Assembly: GCA_014879835.1 (NCBI GenBank)
Contig: JACSRJ010000178.1
Location: forward strand, 1 to 48,009
DNA length: 48,009 nt
Reading direction: 5' to 3'
Source of the DNA: Anaerolinea sp.
GTDB taxonomy: Bacteria; Chloroflexota; Anaerolineae; Aggregatilineales; UBA2796
A model generated the notes under the pieces. It did no database searches, had not been told where the DNA came from, and was given only the letters and a program-made list of their open reading frames with translations. This document shows, in pieces, positions 42,967 to 48,009 of the stretch. The position numbers were made by a program, and so were the translations under genes. Positions within the stretch are counted from its first letter, which is position 1. Every line of letters begins with the position of its first letter.

Positions 42967-43853
42967 GCGCATCGGTGCCCGTGAAAGGGGCTTCAACCCG
43001 TGACAAATTGTCCCGTTTTTTGTTTGATGCACTGGTGATCCTTGCTTGTGAGGGACTCAATGCGATCACCTTTCGCTCACTAATCATGCCCGGCAAACTT
43101 CTGAGTGGCGGAGTGGTGGGGATTGCCCTCCTGCTCAACCAACTATTAGGGCTTCCGGTCGGGCTTCAGACTTTGATCTACAACATTCCCATCTTCATTG
43201 TTGGCTACCGTTATCTAGGGCGACGCTTCATCTTGCTGAGCATCTGGGGGGTAGCCACTTTTTCCTTCCTCACCGACAATATTCAGATTCCCCGGGCCAC
43301 AGGTGATCTGCTTCTAACCGCTGTTTTTGGGGGGGTTCTGGGTGGAATCGCAGACGGAATCATCCTTCGTAGGGGTGGTTCGACTGGGGGATTCGACATC
43401 ATCGGGTTGATTGTGGCGCGGCGATTTGGGGTGAGCATTGGACAGGTCTTTTTGACCTTCAACGCGATCATCATCGCCCTGTCAGCCATTACCAACAGCC
43501 TCGAAATGGCCATGTATACCCTGATCATGATCTATGTGGCCACCCGCGTGATCAACACCATTCAGGAGACCGCACCACGGCGGGTGATGCTGGTCATCTC
43601 CAGCAAACATCAGGAGATCGCAGCACGGATTATGTCTGATCTGCGTCGGGGGGTAACCTACCTTCAGGGTGGAGGAGCCTATACCGAACAAACTTTCCGG
43701 GTGTTGATGTGCGTGGTTACCCGGTATGAGTTGGTTGATCTGCGTGGGCTTATCCACGAAATCGATCCGGGGGCATTTGCGGTCATTCTGGACGCTTCGG
43801 ATGTGATGGGGCAGTTCAACAATAAATCACCGTTTGCGCGTTTGATCGGCTAA
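42963..43853 (+). CDS. YitT/DUF161-DUF2179 family membrane protein
   Basis: Protein of about 296 residues with five to six membrane segments (about 20-205) and a soluble C-terminal DUF2179 domain (about 215-290). Typical marks are FRSLIMPGKLLSGGVVGIALLL, GGSTGGFDIIG, INTIQETAPRRVMLVIS, GGAYT and DASDVMGQ. Transport or signalling roles have been suggested for the family but not settled. GTG at 42963 (GTGA overlapping the preceding stop) is preferred to the ATG at 42948, because a GGGAAG site lies upstream and such overlaps recur in this window. It ends 32 bases before a strong bidirectional terminator. Confidence 0.85.
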   Translation: MSASVPVKGASTRDKLSRFLFDALVILACEGLNAITFRSLIMPGKLLSGGVVGIALLLNQLLGLPVGLQTLIYNIPIFIVGYRYLGRRFILLSIWGVATFSFLTDNIQIPRATGDLLLTAVFGGVLGGIADGIILRRGGSTGGFDIIGLIVARRFGVSIGQVFLTFNAIIIALSAITNSLEMAMYTLIMIYVATRVINTIQETAPRRVMLVISSKHQEIAARIMSDLRRGVTYLQGGGAYTEQTFRVLMCVVTRYELVDLRGLIHEIDPGAFAVILDASDVMGQFNNKSPFARLIG

Positions 43854-43885
43854 CGGTAATTTTCCCCGCTTTGTGCCGATCAACC

Positions 43886-43920
43886 AACAAAAAACCCCAG
43901 TTAAACCGGGGTTTTTTGTT
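43886..43920. terminator. Bidirectional intrinsic terminator
   Basis: AACAAAAAACCCC / GGGGTTTTTTGTT, a perfect 13-bp stem with a 9-base loop. It ends in T runs on both strands, so it can stop both the YitT-family transcript (plus) and tRNA-Gly (minus). Confidence 0.92.
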
Positions 43921-43922
43921 TG

Positions 43923-43994
<72 letters not shown>

Positions 43995-44012
43995 AAATTT
44001 GATTGTGTGGAT

Positions 44013-44041
44013 ACTATAACCCGATTTCTCAGGGAATGCAA
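44013..44041 (-). promoter_or_regulatory. Promoter of tRNA-Gly
   Basis: On the minus strand TTGCAT (44041-44036), a 17-base spacer and TATAGT (44018-44013) give a near-consensus sigma-70 promoter. Transcription would begin about a dozen bases before the mature 5' end at 43994. Confidence 0.75.
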
Positions 44042-44165
44042 GAGGAATTTTTAAAAGAAGGGGCAGCACATCAAAGACGAATTACCGTCCAAGGCGGTTC
44101 CGAAGCGTACACTGGGTGCTGTAGAATGGTTGGGTATCGGTTAACAGGCTAAAGGGTTTCCACCG

Positions 44166-45311
44166 ATGACTGAACGCTGGCTGATCGTCGCCCCGGAATT
44201 GGGAATCAACTCTGCCGGGGAGGTAATCCCCGGTGGCGTGCAGCGCGCCGGACGTAGTTTCTGTCGGGCGCTTGCCTCCGCCCCAGCCCTTAAGACCCTG
44301 TCGGTGTTCTCTTTGACGGATGCTCCTGATGCTGCCCCCCACCTTGAACGGATGCTGCGCCTCTATGCCCCACCGAAAGTAACCCTGAGGATCAAATGTT
44401 TTGGTGGTTCACGGTTTCAGCTTAGTGCGGCGGTGTGGCGGGAACAGTTCAAAATAGATCAAGTCCTATACCTGCACCTCTATCAGGCAGTGCTGGGGCT
44501 TGCCCCCTTTCACCCTCCCTATACCCTGATTGGGCATGGGGCAGAGCTGTTTGAGCCACTTGTGGGGCTGCGTCGGCTGGCATTAAGGCGGGCAGATCGT
44601 TTTATCACCGTCTCAGCCCACACTGCCCAAACTGCAAAAAGCCTTGATCCGCGCATTCCCGAAGCCCAAATTGTGCCCCTATGTCTCGAACCACCTATGT
44701 ACCAACGCGAGGACTCTGATCCGGGGTTCGTTCGTGAAACCGTGCTCTCAGAGCGCCACCCCGCTGCACTAATGGTGGGCACCATGTCCCGCTGGCAGCG
44801 GTTTACCAAAGGTCACCGCGAGGTGATTGCGGCATGGGAACAGGTGAGCACCCAGATACCAAACGCCGAACTGTGGATCGTGGGTGGCGGTGATGCTGAA
44901 TCAGACTTGAGAGTACAAGCAGCCGCACTGCCTCCCCCAGTCCGGGATCGGATACGCTTTTGGGGACGGCTCAACGATTCGGAACTTGAGCAGTTGTGGC
45001 GGCGGGCCTGTTTGTTTGTCCTGCCGAGTACCCGCGAAGGTTTTGGACTGGTTTACCTTGAAGCCATGCGCGCCGGACTGCCCTGTATTGCCTCTAACGC
45101 TGACGCTGCACGTGAGGTGGTGATCCACGAACAAACTGGGTTAATCACCCCCCCACAGCCGAATCTTATTGCTCAGGCGATCCTTCGCTTGCTGAAGGAT
45201 CCCCATTGGGCAGCGCAGTTAGGGGCAGCCGGGCGCATCCGCTGTGCGGAACTGTTCCAGTTTGCCCATTTCCGGCTGCGAGTCCTGCACGCCTTGGGAT
45301 TAGAGTCCTAA
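44166..45311 (+). CDS. Family 4 glycosyltransferase
   Basis: Retaining GT-B glycosyltransferase of 381 residues. The N-terminal domain carries an acceptor-side glycine-rich loop (VIPGGVQRAGRSF) and ends near DRFITVSAHTAQT. The C-terminal nucleotide-sugar domain shows MVGTMSRWQRFTKGHREVI, RIRFWGRLNDSELEQLW and the catalytic EGFGLVYLEAMRAG with its ExxxxxxxE pair, then REVVIHEQTGL. It stands alone between the tRNA and a regulator, 160 bases or more from either, so its polymer or lipid is unknown. It could in principle be the sulfoquinovosyltransferase missing near sqdB, but I see no specific evidence. Confidence 0.88.
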   Translation: MTERWLIVAPELGINSAGEVIPGGVQRAGRSFCRALASAPALKTLSVFSLTDAPDAAPHLERMLRLYAPPKVTLRIKCFGGSRFQLSAAVWREQFKIDQVLYLHLYQAVLGLAPFHPPYTLIGHGAELFEPLVGLRRLALRRADRFITVSAHTAQTAKSLDPRIPEAQIVPLCLEPPMYQREDSDPGFVRETVLSERHPAALMVGTMSRWQRFTKGHREVIAAWEQVSTQIPNAELWIVGGGDAESDLRVQAAALPPPVRDRIRFWGRLNDSELEQLWRRACLFVLPSTREGFGLVYLEAMRAGLPCIASNADAAREVVIHEQTGLITPPQPNLIAQAILRLLKDPHWAAQLGAAGRIRCAELFQFAHFRLRVLHALGLES

Positions 45312-45418
45312 AGCGAAGTCAAAGAAGATCGCACGATTCACACTGGCTTGAAGACGTTTTCCCAAGCCGCTCCAAGATTCAGTGACATTTCGGTAAGACC
45401 ATCCGGAGAATACTTAAT

Positions 45419-45448
45419 TTGCTCTGTAAAAGTCAGTTGTTATATACT
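45419..45448 (+). promoter_or_regulatory. Candidate promoter of the BTAD regulator gene
   Basis: TTGCTC, an 18-base spacer and TATACT, in a locally AT-rich stretch of the otherwise GC-rich window. The start at 45516 would have a leader of about 60 bases. Confidence 0.4.
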
Positions 45449-45515
45449 TAATGTAGGAAAGTTAAAGACAAGTGACTGCCTTTCATACAAACGAGAAAGA
45501 CCAAGGACAATCGCG

Positions 45516-46805
45516 ATGAGCCTCAATAATCTGCTCTCAGAAATATATGACTCGTTTCGGGAACATGCATCGGGCGCAAAAGTGACCCTGATCCATGCCC
45601 AAAGCCGCTACCGTACCGCACTTCTGAGCCAAATGTTGGCCGACCCTAATCTGCGCGTCTTTTATTACGCGATGGGCGCGGATGACGTGGATATGCGCTC
45701 TTTTATTGCGGGCTTTACCCATGACATCTCTGAACAAGTGCCCACCTTTGGCACCCGTGTGAATCAGGTGAGCATGGATACACCCACCAATCAAGAGCGC
45801 ATGGTTAGTGCCTTTGCCGATGATTTGGATAACCTCAGCAGCGCCCCCTTTGTGCTTCTGTTGGATGAGTTTGATCGGGCAGATATTGCCGATGATCTGC
45901 AAAGCTTTTTGGAGCAGTTGATCACGGTACTGCCCTCACAGTGCAAACTGGTGCTCAGTGGACGGGGACTGCCCCGCCTGCCATGGATGTCCCTGATTGC
46001 TCAACGTCAGGCGGTGATGCTGCGCGACAAAGACCTGATCCGCACTGACTTCTATGCGAATCAATCGCCAGAATCAGCACGGATGGTGATCTCCGCCTTA
46101 GGGCCGGGGCATGTACTTCTGGATAACGAGTTGATCGAAGCATGGGAGGGGCATCTGCCACGGCTGCTTTTCTTCTTTGCGCTCGAACGCCCCTACGTAA
46201 CGCGATCCGAGATTTGCCAAGCCTTTTGGCCCGAACTACACAGTGATCAGGCCGTCAATGTATTTCACGTGACCAAACGCCGTCTGCACAAAGCGCTTGA
46301 CGTGTTAGGGATGGATGTGCTTGTTCACGAGAGCAGTTTCTATCGGGTCAATCCGGCCCTTCAAATCCACTACGATGTGGTTGATTTTGTGGGTGCACTG
46401 GTGGATGGGCGCACTGCCACTACCCCCGCCGAACAGCTCTCCGCATGGCAGCGAGCTGTTGATCTGCATCAGTATCCTTTCCTTCAGGGTCATAGTGAGG
46501 GATGGATCACCCGTCGTCGGAACGAGTACATGACGGGGTATATCGAAGCCTTGAGCAGTATTGCTGATCTGCGGATTGCTGATGGGCGTGCCGAAACGGC
46601 TCTCAACTTGCTTCAGCGTGCAGTCGAACAGGACAGTAGCCGTCAAGATATCCATCGTCGGATCATGCAGTTGTTTGGGGCACTAGGCCGTCGGAGCGAG
46701 GCTGCCGGGCATTACCAGCGCCTGCGCGACGAGTTGAAGGCGAACGGTGAAATCATGGAGCCAGAGACCCGCACTCTGTATGAGGATATTATCCGAAACG
46801 AATAA
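45516..46805 (+). CDS. BTAD-domain transcriptional regulator with degenerate ATPase-like domain
   Basis: Protein of 429 residues from ATG 45516, which has AAGGA eight bases upstream; an earlier in-frame start at 45348 adds 56 residues of unlikely composition across the promoter-like region. The N-terminal third resembles a STAND/AAA-type domain. Strand VTLIHAQSRYRT sits where Walker A should be but lacks GxxxxGK, while the Walker B-like FVLLLDEFD (112-120) is clear. A winged-helix DNA-binding region follows (about 217-285, with RSEICQAFWPELHSDQAVN and VTKRRLHKAL). The bacterial transcriptional activator (BTAD) helical repeat domain (about 286-425) ends the protein. Its target genes are unknown. 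Confidence 0.8.
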   Translation: MSLNNLLSEIYDSFREHASGAKVTLIHAQSRYRTALLSQMLADPNLRVFYYAMGADDVDMRSFIAGFTHDISEQVPTFGTRVNQVSMDTPTNQERMVSAFADDLDNLSSAPFVLLLDEFDRADIADDLQSFLEQLITVLPSQCKLVLSGRGLPRLPWMSLIAQRQAVMLRDKDLIRTDFYANQSPESARMVISALGPGHVLLDNELIEAWEGHLPRLLFFFALERPYVTRSEICQAFWPELHSDQAVNVFHVTKRRLHKALDVLGMDVLVHESSFYRVNPALQIHYDVVDFVGALVDGRTATTPAEQLSAWQRAVDLHQYPFLQGHSEGWITRRRNEYMTGYIEALSSIADLRIADGRAETALNLLQRAVEQDSSRQDIHRRIMQLFGALGRRSEAAGHYQRLRDELKANGEIMEPETRTLYEDIIRNE

Positions 46806-46823
46806 TCCTCAGCGAACCAACCT

Positions 46824-46851
46824 CCCCTCAGTCCTGCAAGAGGCTGAGGGG
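46824..46851 (+). terminator. Hairpin after the BTAD regulator gene
   Basis: Perfect 8-bp stem CCCCTCAG / CTGAGGGG with a 12-base loop, 19 bases past the stop. No strong T run follows. The left half, CCCCTCAGTCCTGCA, is repeated exactly at 47056-47070. Confidence 0.45.
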
Positions 46852-46921
46852 ACGATAGTAAGTTTACCCTCAGAGGCCGTTTGAAAAGTAGCCCTGCACG
46901 CTTCGACCTCATCCCCTCTTA

Positions 46922-46981
46922 CCCCCCTTCTCCAGATTGGAGAAGGGGGGAATCGACCTTTTGAGGGGGCGTCCCCCTCAA
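46922..46981. repeat. Two tandem GC-rich hairpins in a gene-free gap
   Basis: The first hairpin (46922-46950) has a 13-bp stem, CCCCCCTTCTCCA / TGGAGAAGGGGGG, with a 3-base loop. The second (46961-46981) is TTGAGGGGG / CCCCCTCAA, also with a 3-base loop. They lie between convergent genes in the 46806-47103 gap, which shows no gene. They may be a dispersed palindromic repeat or a shared transcription barrier. Confidence 0.55.
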
Positions 46982-47103
46982 CCTTCCCCGACAAGAGCGA
47001 TTTTACTGTAGGGGTATGGTCACCATGCTGCTGCTTACGCACCCAACAGGTGTTGCCCCTCAGTCCTGCATGATGCGGGGTGAAGGGGATTGGGAGAAGG
47101 CAA

Positions 47104-48009
47104 TCAACCACAGCCGCCCTTTGCGCCCCGTTTGAGCGAGAGTTTGACCTTTTCCTCAAAGGGGATCACAAAATGATCGGGGTTGGGCGCAGCAGCGGTG
47201 TAACGTGCTCCTAGCGCCTCCCGGAAGTCGTATTTGAGTATGTCGTTGCCCCCATTAACTGGGGGATACTTGCTGAGAAACTCCGCATCAGCATAAGTGC
47301 TGATCCAGTTGTTGATCCCACCGCCCAGAATGTAAGCATTGGCGACGGATTCCGCCACCAGCAGCTTCCACGCCTCAACCGCTCTGGTTTCGTCGTTACT
47401 CATGACCACCACAACTGTATTGCTTGGATTCTGCTGGAGTGTCTCGATCTGTTCCATCACCCGTTCCAGTGGCAAACTTTGGGCGTCGCGGATGTGGAAT
47501 AGGTTATATTCTGCCTCTGAACGTACATCCAACATCACCAACTTTACCTGTCGGTTTTGAGTCAGACTCAGCAGTTCAGCAGGATCAATCAAAATGGCAC
47601 GTTCGATCAGCAGTTTGGCTTTGTCCGGCTCTAGACGTGCCCATTTATCGGCAGTGGTTGGCTGCCCGATAAAGGCCACCGCAGCCGCGAGCACAACCCC
47701 ACCACCTGCAACCCCATAACGCCATTTGGGTTCACGCTTCAGATCGCGCTTACCAAAGATGCGCTCTGCTTGCTCTGCAAAAAGGAACGCGATGATCGCC
47801 ATCAGCACCACACTGATCACGATCACCCCGGCGCTGGTGTCAAACATATCCATCAGGGTGTAGCGCCCCATGTAGGTTGAGTTGAAGAACTGCTCAAAGC
47901 CGCCTACACTCTCGCCAAAAACGAAGATTCCAAAACACGCGCCGAGGGAGAAGAAGATCGCGTCGATCTTGCCTGTGACCGCGCCTACAAGCGAGGTGCC
48001 GGGGCAGAA
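47104..48009 (-). CDS. YeeE/YedE transporter C-terminus fused to a rhodanese-like domain (cut by right edge)
   Basis: The frame is open to the window edge, so the ATG at 47871 is internal. The first visible residues, FCPGTSLVGAVTGKIDAIFF, and the following FGESVGGFEQFF are a signature of YeeE/YedE (thiosulfate or sulfur transport) proteins. Two or three membrane segments precede a cytoplasmic rhodanese-like domain (visible residues about 125-240, with VMLDVRSEAEYNLFHI and LGGGINNW). At the active-site loop the usual catalytic Cys is Ser (VVVMSNDETRA), so sulfur transfer by the normal route is unlikely. The protein ends in GAKGGCG. It converges with the BTAD regulator gene. Confidence 0.85.
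   Translation of the reverse strand, partial: FCPGTSLVGAVTGKIDAIFFSLGACFGIFVFGESVGGFEQFFNSTYMGRYTLMDMFDTSAGVIVISVVLMAIIAFLFAEQAERIFGKRDLKREPKWRYGVAGGGVVLAAAVAFIGQPTTADKWARLEPDKAKLLIERAILIDPAELLSLTQNRQVKLVMLDVRSEAEYNLFHIRDAQSLPLERVMEQIETLQQNPSNTVVVVMSNDETRAVEAWKLLVAESVANAYILGGGINNWISTYADAEFLSKYPPVNGGNDILKYDFREALGARYTAAAPNPDHFVIPFEEKVKLSLKRGAKGGCG

Noticed and set aside
47104-47871. A stand-alone rhodanese gene starting at ATG 47871
   Set aside because: The frame continues upstream to the window edge with clear YeeE/YedE signature residues, so this ATG is internal.

Overview
The window looks like a chromosomal segment of a Chloroflexota bacterium, probably Anaerolineae-like. This is an inference. 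It rests on moderate GC, a fused transaldolase/glucose-6-phosphate isomerase, VanW, CpXC and BTAD-type proteins, and a terpenoid gene pair of the kind known from mycobacteria and from Herpetosiphon. I see no insertion sequence, prophage, rRNA or CRISPR array. One tRNA gene (Gly, anticodon GCC) is present.

Layout. Bases 1-1900 hold the start of a small membrane-anchored protein and a membrane GT2 glycosyltransferase, both on the minus strand. Bases 2119-7049 (plus) carry mutS, a stand-alone methylmalonyl-CoA mutase catalytic subunit and a small methyltransferase. Bases 7062-14191 (minus) form an envelope and sugar block: sqdB for sulfolipid head-group synthesis, a GT2 overlapping a polyprenyl-phosphate sugar transferase, a CNNM/CorC protein and a large multi-spanning membrane protein. 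Bases 14306-23484 are a signalling region: a divergent OmpR-type regulator, a membrane GAF histidine kinase, and then a tightly packed plus-strand series of receiver, histidine kinase, receiver, receiver, terpene cyclase fused to a receiver, and terpenyl transferase.

The most striking content is at 20735-23484. The first gene encodes a full-length class II terpene cyclase (DVDTT acid motif) that resembles mycobacterial tuberculosinyl diphosphate synthase Rv3377c, with a complete CheY-like receiver domain attached at its C-terminus. The second overlaps it by one base and encodes an Rv3378c-like protein, the family that converts the cyclised diphosphate to a terpene alcohol or transfers it to an acceptor. 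Both lie downstream of, and probably in one operon with, a histidine kinase and three single-domain receivers. This suggests terpenoid synthesis under direct two-component control, which I do not know to have been described.

Bases 23545-33884 (minus) hold a GH2 beta-mannosidase and a likely operon mreB-mreC-mreD-phoD-vanW-purH behind a strong sigma-70-like promoter. Bases 34261-39317 (minus) hold a Tal-Pgi fusion whose transaldolase half has lost its catalytic residues, a CpXC zinc-ribbon protein and a P5C dehydrogenase. Bases 39557-43853 (plus) hold a small unknown protein, an SDR-fold protein without the YxxxK dyad, fpg/mutM, a membrane-anchored protein with an internal duplication and a YitT-family protein. 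A bidirectional terminator separates these from tRNA-Gly. A GT4 glycosyltransferase and a BTAD regulator follow. The right edge cuts a YeeE/YedE-rhodanese fusion whose rhodanese half lacks the catalytic cysteine.

Several start codons given here differ from the longest open frame, because a ribosome-binding site or a neighbouring gene indicates a later start. Comparisons with named proteins are from memory and unaligned by software.
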